In this document: one piece after another, positions 21,514-32,025 of the stretch | How positions within the stretch are numbered: position 1 is the first letter of the stretch | How the letters are laid out: every line of letters begins with the position of its first letter | Assembly: GCA_032622095.1 (NCBI GenBank) | Contig: CP136063.1 | Location: forward strand, 64,929,897-64,993,896 | Direction of reading: 5' to 3' | Length of the DNA stretch: 64,000 nt | From: Siphonodentalium dalli | Lineage: Eukaryota; Mollusca; Scaphopoda; Gadilida; Siphonodentaliidae | Position numbers and translations under genes: made by a program | Notes under the pieces: model-generated | Seen by the model: the letters and a program-made list of their open reading frames with translations, nothing else | The model's database searches: none | Told to the model about the DNA's origin: nothing

Positions 21514-21764
21514 TTGAAGTTATTCTCTGCTAATCATTTGTAACCGTAACCGCAAAAACACGTTGCATTTTTAAAACGACTTCCATATGCAACTGTAACC
21601 GCAAAAACACGGGTGGAACAAAAAACATGGCAAAAAATGGGTCGCATTTGTAACCGGATTACTGGTCTGAGCAGACACACGACTTGTTACTGTTCGGACT
21701 TCCTAATGTAGCTGCGAATGTCAAAAATAAAATAGAGCGCATATGCAAAGACAAAGAAATCGGT
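21514..21764. repeat. Short noncoding stretch with TAACCGNAACCGCAAAAACACG duplication
   Basis: A CAACTGTAACCGCAAAAACA-like motif occurs twice (about 21541 and 21592), perhaps an unequal duplication in the retrotransposon tail. Nothing else recognised. Confidence 0.4.
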
Positions 21765-21930
21765 AGCCGAGAGGTATCGTACTGGTCTCTCGTGCTAGCG
21801 GACCTGGGATCGTAACCTAGCTGGTCAGGGTATTCTGACAAAAATCAGAACTCGGTCAGATACCAAGTCTGTCAGGCTGAAAAGTCTCATTCGAGATCAC
21901 TGAATAAAGATCCGAATGCAAAATGCCGAC
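21765..21930 (+). mobile_element. tRNA-derived SINE fragment
   Basis: GGTAGCCGAGAGGTATCG resembles an A-box region of the Leu/Ser type, and CCTGGGATCGTAACC a decayed B-box about 45 nt later. The spacing fits a tRNA-derived SINE head; the following sequence is unrelated to tRNA. The B-box mismatches argue against a functional tRNA. Confidence 0.5.
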
Positions 21931-22261
21931 TTTCCCCCATTGCAACACTTGTCCAGGTATGTTGTCGTGGGTGCATGCAGCACGCTGTCCGATCGGGCGC
22001 GGACATTAATGGCTGACCCGTGTACACGCCTTGGTGTGTGAACGTTAAAAAACGCTACTAGAGTCACCACAGGGTTACAAGAAAACCATAGTCAGAAATA
22101 GTAACGCCACCAAGATCATATTATTAGCCATAAATATAAATTATAATATAATTATAATATAAACTAGCTTTCAAATTTCATGTGGGAAATGTGCATACTT
22201 CCATATATCAAGTTTTAAGTTTCTCGTGTTATACATTACATTCTTAAACTGTTTTCTTTAT

Positions 22262-22960
22262 TACACTAGCTGATGGGTCCGACTCCGTCCGGGCTGTTTC
22301 CCATCTGATTTCCGGTGAAAGGCGCGATTTGACCTTGAATTGACTATTTTGAAAGTCACGGTCAGGGTCATGATTTGACCCGTCCAAAACACCCCCCCCC
22401 CGGAGAAAAGTTCCCCTATGTGTCAAATTTCGTCGAAATTCGTCCGTTTTACCCGACTTGACCTTTAATTGACAATTTTGAAGGTCAATGTCAGGTCGGA
22501 GTCATGATTTGACCCGTCCAAAACACTCCCCCGACAAAAGTACCTATAGGTATCAAATTTCGTCGAATTCATCCATTTTACCAGATTTGACCTTTGATTG
22601 ACCATATTGAAGGTCAAGGTCACGCCGAGGTCATGATTTGACCCGTTCAAAACACTCCCCGAACAAAAGTATCCCTAGGTATCAAATTTTGTCGAAATCC
22701 GTCCATTTTACCCAAATTGACCTTGCATTGACTGTTTTAAAGATCAAGGTCAGATCGGGGTCAGATTTGACACGTCCAAAACACTCCCCGAACAAAGGTA
22801 CCACTATGTATCAAATTTCGTCGAAATCCGTCCGTTTACCCGATTTGACCTTGAATTGACCATTTTGAAGGTCAAGGTCACGATTTGATCCGTCCAAAAC
22901 ATTTCCCGGACACAAGTACCCCTAAGTATAAAATTACGTCGAAATCAATGGAAAGCTGAC
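22262..22960 (-). repeat. ~130-bp satellite, reverse-orientation block
   Basis: Five to six units of the GGACGGGTCAAATC family in reverse-complement orientation, with landmarks GACCCGTCC at about 22378, 22509, 22639 and 22769. The segment at 22262-22315 matches the interposed module seen at 435-480 and 1567-1610. Between 22961 and 23016 is a short segment similar to the end of the 2056-2110 block. Confidence 0.8.
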
Positions 22961-23016
22961 GAAGACATGCTAGTTGCCAATTGCTAGTTATACGACGCAC
23001 GACTTGTCGCGGTTTT

Positions 23017-24262
23017 TTAAAGGTGTTTCAGTGTGTTTCAAAGTAGGAAATAGTAGTATTCTGCGTTTCAAATGGTGATGAATTATAGTATTTTATTCAA
23101 ATGTTATGGCATAAATTGTTACTAAATCCGTATATACTATAAAAAAAAATCGATAACTCGAAAATTAAGTGGGCCTTTAAACAAAGTCACAATTGCAGTT
23201 GGGTTCATCTCATACTCGTCTATTCAGCGATATTCTGCTGCGCAGTTTGTTATAGCCTCCAGTATTCATAAAGCGTTATGGCCCTACTGTTATAATCCGC
23301 CTTTAGCTGGTGTATTCTTGCCTCTGAGATTATTGAGATATTACGTCACACGTATTGACATTAAATATCATGGAAACATAGCAATTGTTTGGGCTGCGTG
23401 GCGTGAATATGTGATGAAAAATAAGATCATACGTCATGACATTAAACTCAAGAAAACCGGCGAAAACAGAACAAAATCACATTTAATGTTTTAAGTTATT
23501 TCCTTCATAAAAAGAATCTTCGTGATAATGAACCCTCTCAATACTTTAGAATATAGAATTACCCTTAAAATAACAAAAACCTTCGGAATAGCGAACATTC
23601 AGAGAACCTTCGGAATAGTGGACATTCGGGACAGCGAACCTTTGGCATAGAGACATGCTCCCCAATATTCATATTATATGCCCAGAGTTCAAAGGTATGA
23701 GCCCATAAATTTGGCCCTTAAAATATTGAACCCCAAATTGGAGCCCGCACAGAACAGAACTTAAGTCAACTGTACCTGTGTCATGTCCCAATGCAGGAGG
23801 GTCCACATATACCGCAACATTCATATTATATGACATGAATTCAACGGTATGGGGCCACGTAATGGCATCAAATCTCAAGAAAAACCGCGAGAACAAAACA
23901 AAATCATATTTAATGTTCAAGTTATTTCCTTCACAAAAAGAATCTTCGTGATAATGAACCCTCTCAATACTTTAGAATATAGAATTAACCTTAAAAGAAC
24001 AAAAACTTTCGGAATAGAGAACCTTCGGAATAGAGAACCTTCGGAATAGTGGACCTTCGGGATAGCGAACCTTCGGGATAGAGATATGTCCCCCAATTAC
24101 ACCGGTGGCGTAAACACATGTGCTAATCTGTGTCGGACTATTGTGACTCTATCGGTACGGTTTACTCAAGTACAAAATACCTAATCACCAATAATGCATA
24201 CGCCCATTGGACCACGAGTAAATAAAATTACCAAAACATCTTACACCTGTGGCGTAAATAAC
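23017..24262 (+). repeat. ~1.2-kb interspersed repeat, copy B
   Basis: Second copy of the repeat at 5128-6350, with an extra internal duplication of the AATCTTCGTGATAATGAACC region (about 23517 and 23939) and GAACCTTCGGAATAG minisatellite runs at 23580-23650 and 23995-24090. In both copies it follows a stretch of the 130-bp satellite or the CAGGGCCATAACTC family. Confidence 0.7.
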
Positions 24263-25065
24263 GTTACTCGACCGTGGTAGCACCTGGACCTCCACATAAT
24301 CTCCAGCACATTGAGGGCGATTGAGTATCAAGTAGACACAGACAACTAGTTACAAATGCGTCGTATTTATTTCTGCACCAAAATCTGCCATATATAAAAA
24401 TGTCCCAACTGATTAACATCCGACGACGAGTAGTTTTGCTCATTGTGCGCAACACATGTAAGTTCCTTCTCTTAATGAACCGTACGTTAGACGAGACATG
24501 TTCCTATTTCCTCGTATAATTATACTGAGGGCCCCGAGCCCCCACCATCATGACAAAGTTTCGATCAAATTGTCGTACGAGGACTATTCTCTTTAGTTCC
24601 TCGCTGAAATAGTTGAGGACGATTCTCCCCCATAATTATTCATTTTTTCCAATTTCTCTGTTGAAAATTATCAAACAGGCACATACGTTGTGATCATATC
24701 GGCGGACCGATCTCCTTCCAATCACAAATATATGTACCTTTATGTTATAAAATATTGTGCATTGTCATATCTCATCGTGTTTAATGTAATGTGTGAACTG
24801 TATATTATGTATGCTGTATATTGTGTTGGGAGAAGAGCGGCACAACGTTACGTTTTTGTATTTCTTGATACTGTATGTTATACAGTTTATAAGAATAAAC
24901 ATATATATAATTTGAGCGTGTGTAAACACTGAGGTTCAAATGTGTCTTGTTCTCACCCTGGAGTGGCATCATGTAGAACAAAGATATAGGGAGTGTTGGG
25001 GTGGGCTAACCCCGGAATGGTCGAATGGACCGAAATGTCTATTCCTTCACCCCCCCCCCCCCATT
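24263..25065. other. Unassigned region
   Basis: No recognised gene. The ORFs at 24264-24455 (-) and 24690-24932 (+) have no domain; the second is low-complexity and Tyr/Val-rich. A poly-C tract lies near 25048-25061. Confidence 0.5.
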
Positions 25066-25540
25066 TTAGACCTTTATTGAACATACATATACAAAGGGGG
25101 AAAAGGGATGAAGCAGTTTATTGTGGACAGAATATTCTTCCTTCCGTCGCTGGAATCCAGACGAATGGGTGTTTAGCCCCCTGATACAATGTAGGTTGAT
25201 GGTAGCTGCAGGTGGTGCACTCCTGGTAGATGTTATCCGAAGTCCGAGCTGCTCCACTGGGATGTTTGACATGATGGTGTGGTCAAATCCAAGGAGAAGA
25301 AGGCCAGCTGGAAGTCGTCCGGATAGCCTGGTAACTTTTATCCAGCAGCTCCTATCTGGCATCATCCCCGTTGAGTTCATGAAGGGCATCTTCCCTCGCC
25401 GGTCTCGATCCGAAGTCCAAGTCTCCGGCTCTGGTGAACCAGTAGCAGGAGCCGGCAGAGATTCCAGCGAAGTACTGCGCCCTCCATTCTGTAGAACAAG
25501 CTCCTTTGTGGAAGCTATTTACCACTCCGAGTGAAGCTCA
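25066..25540. other. GC-richer segment open on both strands, coding status unresolved
   Basis: Open for 137 codons on the plus strand (25121-25534) and 107 codons on the minus strand (25066-25389), with other minus frames also open nearby. Base composition is clearly less AT-rich than its surroundings. One minus frame contains a GISAGS-like string, which recalls nucleophile elbows of S51-type peptidases, but the context is too short to support that. It could be an exon, a gene fragment or a GC-rich repeat. Confidence 0.3.
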
Positions 25541-25873
25541 TTTGTGATAATCGTGCCAAATTACATATATGCTCATTTGTAAATACGTACATGTCAGTTC
25601 AGTAGTGTGTCGACAGTGTCGCCGTATTAAAGTGCCAAGCACGTGTGGTATACTTAACACGTCTGTCCTTAATGATGTTAATAAAAATATGACACACACG
25701 CCAGTTCCAAATTACTGTGTATATAATGAGATATTCCGTTTTTAATTATTTGACAGCTTGATTTCAAAATTCGATTGTCATTTTTTTTTAAATCCATTTT
25801 AAGCCCCTTCTCCCAACCCCTGTAATCCGCTGTGTTTCAGCTCACCTAGATAGAGGGCTTCTCATCAGCCCGA
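25541..25873. other. Left boundary region of the tandem duplication
   Basis: The part at 25555-25740 aligns with 47478-47640 (ACATGTCAGTTCAGT, GTGTCGCC, TTATTAAAGTG), so this too belongs to the repeated zinc-finger locus flank. No gene seen. Confidence 0.5.
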
Positions 25874-27235
25874 TAACCGACTCCCAATATATTTGACCAA
25901 TGCAATTAACAACCCCAATATTCAATGTATTTATTGATAAAAACTGGAACAAATTATTTATATGAGGAGTCGAATATAAATCGTACTGTGTTGAATGATA
26001 CACGTCCGTTTTAACAATATAGATCTACCTAAATACCAATATACATTTTGTTTTACCGGATAACAAAACAGACGTCTCATACATGCTTTCGTGTGTCATG
26101 CTTTCGTGTGTCATGACGATTTGTCGCGGCTCTCGAACTGGGTGACATTCCAGGTCTCGAGCGGGCGACAAATCCCCGTTTCTATTAAGGGCGCAGATGA
26201 CAACTGCATATTATTTTATGTGCCATACTAAGAACAACATTAATAAACAACGCTCTTTATTATTCTGTATTCCCAGATAAACAATTGTGTGGTCGTTGAG
26301 ACTCGATTTTGAGGTGAACCTAGAACAAATAGTTGACAGGCTGTTTTGGTGTCATTTTGTCAGGGGTAGGTTCTGGGGTACAATGTATTTGAAATTCGCT
26401 TGGTGGAAAATGTTCTACATATCTTTGAAATAGGGTCTTAATTATGGTTTTTGGGGTGTCAATTGTGCAGTTGGGACTGATGGAAAGAAACGCCCACCCG
26501 TGAACACATTTGCTATCCTTTTGACATTTGGTGTTTTTGAGTATGACGATACTCATACAATAACATACCCAAAACTCCCATGAATTCCAGAATGGGGTAA
26601 GTCCTCATTTTTTGGGTCAAAATACTGGAAAATGTAAAACAAAATGGTGAAAATTGGAATTTTGTTAATAAACAAACCTGCTAACCATAAACGCTCAGTC
26701 GAGTTCCCTGACTACCAAGATGTGACCAAATATTAACATATCCAAAATTGCCAAGCGTTTTTTTTGATAAAAATGAAGAAAATATGTAAGAAAATGGTGA
26801 AAATTGGAATTTTTGTCCTGGAAGTAGGTCGGTCAACGTTCATCCCCAACTGGGGCCCCAGTGTTAAACATGATCCATTGTTTGTTTGTAAAGATGTCTG
26901 CCCAAACTATCTGGACGCAGACATGTGATCGTGTATGTACCAGGTAATTTGTCGGCCATTTCCTGGAGTGTACTACCACTAACTTCAATTGTCTGCATAT
27001 GTCTGCCATTTCTTGCATAAGTTGACTGTAAATCTATAAAATGGCGCATCCTAATCAGTTGCAATAAGTCATACCACGAGGAGTTGACAATTTGGTGTCT
27101 AAAAAGCTTTCAAAATGACAGCGAAAATGGCAATCGGAAGTGACAATTGAAGTGTTTTGTTTTTGTTTATTTTTTTTACTAAATGTTACTATATAAAATA
27201 AATGTATCCAATATATACTAGCAGTCATATATGCC

Positions 27236-28730
27236 ACCATACGAGTTTCCAAATCCACCCGCTAGTTTCGTAGTACATAATGAGTATCATAAACCACCTA
27301 CATGTAACGAGTACGCCAAACCACACACAGAGTTACAAAACCCAAAATCCAAAAACAATCATAGGAGTATCTCAATCTATACGACGGGCGCCCCCAAATA
27401 TTTGTTTGTTTATGTTTATTGTTTATTAGGGTTTATCGTCGTTCTAGCCGCTAGGCCACACACGACGTTGTCAATTTTACGGGTAGAGGAAAGACCACGC
27501 AGAGGCTTAATTTCACCGGGAAATTGTTCCACTTCGTGTAGAAACCATCGACCCCCCGGAAAGCAACTGACAAACTTGCCCAGATACACGATACCGGTCA
27601 CCCTCCCTATGACGGGGTTCGAACCAACTTCGTCAGCGCTGGACGGCCTGTGACGGCGTAATCCACCTGGCACTCTACCGACTGGACCACCGGGCGCCCC
27701 GACGGGCGCCCCAAATCCAAATATTGTTCCAAACCATTGGAGGGGTATTCCCCAAACTAGTTTCACAAACCACTCGACTGATGTAGGCTAATGTAGGTAA
27801 TGCCCCAAACGATACCCAACTGGTATCACAACCCACACGTATAGTCCCCCAAACCGAGCATCCCAATGCACATAACCAGTGTCTAAATTCTATAACGAGT
27901 GTCTCAAACCACTGAATGTGAACACACCACAAAACTGGTGCCCCAAAACCACCCAACTGAAGTCACAAATCACCCAGCGGGTGACCCAAACCATAAAACT
28001 AGCATCACAAACCATTCAATAAGTTCCATATCCACCCAACTGGACATGCGTTACAACCCAACTACTATTTCAGACGACCATGTGAGCTTATCAAACCACC
28101 CAGAGAGTTTACCAAAACATGGTTCGATATATCTGATGGATGGTTTTGTACACTAGTTATGGGACACTCATAAGATGATGTGGGATTTTAAGTGGGTGGT
28201 TTGAAAGACTATTTGGGCGTTTTAGACACTCCTGGTGGTTTGAGACAATCGTCGTGTGGCTTGGAACACTCATTGGATGATTATGGAAACTCATCTGTCG
28301 GTTTGGGACATCCATTGGATGGTTTGTGGTACACACTCGATGGTTTCAGACAACCATTTGGGTGGTTTGGGACACCACGTGCATGAATTGGGACCCTCGA
28401 TTTGTGACTTAGACAATCGTTGGATGGTGTGGAACACACATCGGACTGGTTTGGGCACTATTTTGACGTGCACTATTTGGGTGGACTGTGTTACATGTTA
28501 TGTGGTTTTGGGACACTAGTTGGCCTATATGGGACGCCCGTTCTATGGGCTGGGACACTCTCCAATTAATTTGGTATATTATTAAGAATGTGGGAGAGAT
28601 GCCCGTTGTGTGGTTATATGCTCCTTAGATGATTTGGGACACCCGTTAAGTTGTTTTGGACACACATTGGATGTATTTCGACACTAGTTTGGTTGCTTTG
28701 GACACTCATCAAATTATATTCGATATGTAT
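27236..28730. repeat. Mirror-arranged ~27-bp degenerate arrays around a TIR-like core, copy A
   Basis: Left side 27714-28075 is C-rich: short motifs like CAAACCACCCAACTGG recur about every 27 bp on the plus strand. Right side 28190-28720 is G-rich, with the reverse-complement motif (GGTTTGGGACACTCATTGGA). A less regular stretch at 28076-28189 joins them. The same arrangement is at 36300-37760 and, left side only, at 56545-57030. ORFs through these arrays are low-complexity repeat translations. Confidence 0.75.
27395..27700 (-). mobile_element. tRNA-derived SINE with 12-bp target duplication, copy A
   Basis: On the minus strand the head reads GGTGGTCCAGTCGGTAGAGT (A-box) and then GGTTCGAACCCCGTC (B-box), followed by a ~200-bp tRNA-unrelated body and an AT-rich tail ending in CAATAAACATAAACAAAC. 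Flanks GACGGGCGCCCC at 27383-27394 and 27701-27712 are the target duplication. The related locus at 56680-56700 has a single copy of GACGGGCGCCCC directly followed by AAATCCAAATATTG, that is, an empty site. The SINE is also in unit B. Confidence 0.9.
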
Positions 28731-28788
28731 TACCATGTATATTCTTAATACCATTGTACTATGGTTAAAGAATTAAATGATACTGATA

Positions 28789-29134
28789 TATCACAAATAT
28801 ATAATACATTTATTCATACCATGTATATGACAAAAATATAATACATTTATTCACACCATGTATATAACAAATATATAATACATTTATTCACACCATGTAT
28901 ATGACAAATTTATAATACATTTATCCACGCCATGTATATGACAAATATATAATACATTTATTCACACCATGTATATGACAAATATATAATACATTTATTC
29001 ACACCATGTATATGACAAATTTATAATACATTTATCCACGCCATGTATATGACAAATATATAATACATTTATTCACACCGTGTATATTACAAATATATAA
29101 TACATTTATTCACACTATGTATATGACAAATATT
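28789..29134 (+). repeat. 37-bp tandem repeat, nine units
   Basis: Units of ATGACAAATATATAATACAT followed by TTATTCACACCATGTAT, nine in a row with a few variants (one variant pair with TTTATCCACGCC). The duplicated locus has only six at 37835-38068. It has no unique spacers and so is a minisatellite, not a CRISPR. Confidence 0.92.
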
Positions 29135-29200
29135 TGTAATAATTTACATACGTGGAAGAAACCATTTCTGGCTACACGGAAACTTATTACAATTACATAG

Positions 29201-29600
29201 TTAACCCTTTACCCAACAAACCGGCCAAAACCGGCCAAATAAAGCTTCAACAGCCTAAAATATCTTCGGTCTGTCTCAATAGAACCATACAAATATGGAT
29301 ATCATTGGAACCGGCTCCTTGACCACATTGTGATAGTTACAGTTATGCCCTGTGCCAATGCATTCTCTTATATATGCGAGTCGACCATAGGTCGCCTCGC
29401 ATATATAAGAGAATGCATTGGCCTAAATAAAAAATTTTTTTAACACTTTTTACCATTTTTTCTTACATTCTTTAACAATTTTATAATTTTTAATGTGTTA
29501 AGCCAATGCATTCTCTTATATATGTGAGGCGACCTATGGTCGACTCGCATATATAAGAGAATGCATTGGCACAGGGCCCTTCTGTTGGGTAAAGGGTTAA
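29201..29600 (-). mobile_element. piggyBac-like TTAA MITE, copy 4
   Basis: Opposite orientation to copies 1-3. TTAA flanks; hairpins at 29354-29422 and 29502-29570. In unit B the corresponding site at 38136-38139 is a single intact TTAA in CATAGTTAATTAAAG, so the insertion is younger than the segmental duplication, or was precisely excised from unit B. Confidence 0.93.
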
Positions 29601-30599
29601 TTAAAGTTAAACATGAAAAACATATTGGAATAAGAACATAGAATAAAACATTCGTATCAAAGCTGTAGTAGATGTATAATGGGGCAAAGTTTACGCTACG
29701 TAATCCCGTACGGGTGTGTTTGAGGTTTCAGGAGATTTGTTATAGGACCTGGGTTGATTTTGCTTTAGATTCTGTCATATAAAATAACATATTTTACGAA
29801 AAAGGTTCCATCTGATAGAAGATGGATAACTGTAAAATCGAGTGGTTATTACCATTATATTCTAGAGTTATCCATCTTCATCCGCAATTTGTTCGTTTGG
29901 CCACGCGTTTCTGGGCCACATCTCGAGAAATTAACAAACTTCAAAAATCGATATCTCAATACTCTGAGCTTTGGTGGATGCGTTCCTCGACTCGAATAAA
30001 ATTTGTTTTACCCCGAAGCCAAAGAAATAGTAATTTAGGAGTGTCTGATGGGATTGTCCGTACATGTGGCCTCAGTGAATATAACTCAACACTTTGCGTC
30101 TTTAGTTGTCAGGGATGAGGAAATCATATTCAATATTGGTATGATGTGTAATATTTACATGCTTTTGTATTGCATTTGCTGTATAAAAACCAATCTTTTG
30201 TATTTGTATTCACATACGTTGGAAATTGTTAAGTATTTTCAATTATTGTTTCGTTACTGGTTACTTTCGTATTACATTTTGCCGAAACATTCTATTTTGT
30301 TTTTAAATATACCGGGAACATTTCTTACAATAGTATCGATTTGAGTGGACCAATGAAAAATGGGCATAGGTTTCAGCGTACACGCTGTACATATATCTTT
30401 AAATATAATTACTAGTAATATTTACTTACATATATGACATGCATAGTATGTTTAAATATATAAATGTTGATCGCAGATGGAAAATTGTTCCATAAATATA
30501 GTATGTTATATGTTAGCGGACATGCTAACAAACATATCTTATCACATCATTAGCAGCCATGGTATTTCTAACAAGTCAAATTCGACGACGCGAAAAACC
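29601..30599. other. 3' flank of zinc-finger 2, conserved in all paralogs
   Basis: Noncoding sequence shared with 38140-39138, 57190-58010 and partly 9050-10020. A 98-aa ORF (29822-30118) is identical in unit B but stops early at 57452 and has no recognisable domain. It overlaps an inverted repeat (GAAGATGGATAACT mirrored by AGTTATCCATCTTC) and a motif found reversed in other flanks. I do not call it coding. Confidence 0.6.
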
Positions 30600-30765
30600 G
30601 CTTGCTGTCGCTGCAGCTATGAGGTTTATCACCAGTGAAGTATATCCGGCGCGGTCCTTTAGGTCATAACATAAGCTACCATGATGTTCCAATCACAAGC
30701 GAAGACTCCAAGAATGGTGTCTTTTCGTGTGTTCATTTAAATCGGATGAAGAAACAAATCGTTTG
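30600..30765 (-). pseudogene. Out-of-frame C-terminal fingers of zinc-finger 2
   Basis: In the frame shifted by one relative to the gene, 30685-30803 encodes a complete finger (CSCTVCDKRFVSSSDLNEH and then TKRHH) with all four ligands. Near 30580-30640 another frame shows FTGDKPHSCSDSKRF with one cysteine lost. The intact finger is cut off by the 16-nt linker duplication described in the findings. It overlaps the last codons of the gene. Confidence 0.8.
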
Positions 30766-32025
30766 TCACACACGGTGCAACTGCAAGTTTTCTCTCCGGT
30801 GTGGTCTCTCGCCCGTGTGAACTCTCCGGATGTGGTCAGTTAGCTCACTCGAAGAAACAAATCGCTTATCACACACGGTGCAGTTATAATGTTTCTCCCC
30901 GGTGTGAATTCTCCTGGTGTGGTCAGTTAGCTCACTCGAAGAAACAAATCGCTTATCACACACGGTGCAGTTATAAGGTTTCTCCCCGGTGTGCATTCTC
31001 CTGGTGTGGTCAGTTAGCTCACTCAAGGAAACGAATCTCTTGTCACATTCAGAGCATTTATGAGGTTTCTCGCCCGTGTGAAACCTACGGGTGTGTTCAG
31101 TCAGGGCGCCGGAGGTTGCACATGATTTACTACATTGCTGACATTTATATGGTTTGACTCCACTGTGTGTTCTTAAGTGTGCAGTCAGCCGACTCTGCTG
31201 AGCGAATCCTTTACAACAAATATCACACGTGAACGGCGTTTCTCCTGTATGGGTTCTCATGTGTGATTTTAGAGTACCATTTTGGGTGAATCCTTTCTCA
31301 CAAATATCACATTTAAATGGGCGATCTCCCTTGTGAATCCTCATATGTACCAGTAGTCCGCTAGACTGGGTAAATGACTTGTCACACACAGTACACTGGT
31401 ATGACATAACGCCCGAATGGATCAGCATATGTTGTGCCAAGTGTTTCTGGTCTCTGAACCCTTTTCCACACGTCTCACACGTATACGGCTTCTCTCCTGT
31501 GTGGATCATCACGTGTGTAGTCAATTCACGTCGCTCTTGGAATCCCTTTTGACAAAAACTGCATTTGAAAGGGTGATAACCGGCGTGAATGTTTTGTCTA
31601 TGTCGAGTCAGATGATGAGCTTTAGTGTAAGACTTTCCACAGTCTGCACACTCGTATGGTTTCACACCCGAATGGAGTTTCGTGTGTGCCTTCAGATTAG
31701 CAGCGGTGGTGAACGATTTGCTACATTCAGTACAACGATGACTCTGACGTTGCTCAATATCGTGTATTAATTTATGTTTGTTCCTGCAACTTTGATCACC
31801 GAAGGTCTTTCCGCACACGTCACATGCAAAAGGCTTCTCCCCTGTGTGGATCCGCATGTGTGTTTTAAGATTAGATGACTGCACGAATCCTTTAAGACAG
31901 ACATCACACTGGTGTGGTTTCTCTCCAGAATGAATCATCAAATGTGATTTAAGTTTACTGGTCTGGGTGAACTTCTTTAGACATATATCACACTGGTATC
32001 GCCTCGCTCGGGTTTGGACGGACAT
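30766..32025 (-). CDS. C2H2 zinc-finger protein 2 (14 fingers)
   Basis: 419 aa in one exon, beginning at the conserved MSVQTR ATG (32025). The open frame continues to 32067 only through a GTG. Fourteen intact C2H2 fingers start near residue 10 (YQCDICLKKF) and continue to near the end. Most linkers are TGEKP; between fingers 3 and 4 is a non-canonical HDIEQRQSH spacer, which may divide the array into two DNA-binding blocks. The last fingers are nearly identical (CDKRFVSSSELTDH), a sign of recent duplication. Likely a nuclear DNA-binding regulator; no effector domain is present and the target is unknown. Near-identical to the gene at 39305, its duplicate. The tail TGERPHRRENLQLHRV follows a frameshifting linker duplication. 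Confidence 0.9.
   Translation of the reverse strand: MSVQTRARRYQCDICLKKFTQTSKLKSHLMIHSGEKPHQCDVCLKGFVQSSNLKTHMRIHTGEKPFACDVCGKTFGDQSCRNKHKLIHDIEQRQSHRCTECSKSFTTAANLKAHTKLHSGVKPYECADCGKSYTKAHHLTRHRQNIHAGYHPFKCSFCQKGFQERRELTTHVMIHTGEKPYTCETCGKGFRDQKHLAQHMLIHSGVMSYQCTVCDKSFTQSSGLLVHMRIHKGDRPFKCDICEKGFTQNGTLKSHMRTHTGETPFTCDICCKGFAQQSRLTAHLRTHSGVKPYKCQQCSKSCATSGALTEHTRRFHTGEKPHKCSECDKRFVSLSELTDHTRRMHTGEKPYNCTVCDKRFVSSSELTDHTRRIHTGEKHYNCTVCDKRFVSSSELTDHIRRVHTGERPHRRENLQLHRV

Noticed and set aside
25400-25530. S51-type peptidase fragment on the minus strand (GISAGS)
   Set aside because: A six-residue resemblance in one of several open frames is not enough; kept only as an unresolved open segment.
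27395-27700. Functional tRNA gene on the minus strand
   Set aside because: A- and B-boxes are good, but a ~200-bp unrelated body, an A-rich tail and target duplications identify a SINE.
27231-27956. ORFs of 93-140 codons on both strands around the SINE
   Set aside because: They cover the SINE and C-rich arrays and are broken where the SINE is missing at the zinc-finger 4 locus.
28789-29134. CRISPR-like array
   Set aside because: The 37-bp units are contiguous, without unique spacers, in a eukaryotic setting; it is a minisatellite. The 58-bp array at 47845 is rejected for the same reason.
29822-30118. 98-aa ORF conserved in units A and B, possibly a small gene
   Set aside because: Its third copy stops early, it starts inside an inverted repeat, and its middle is a motif occurring in reverse in other noncoding flanks; recent duplication alone explains the conservation.
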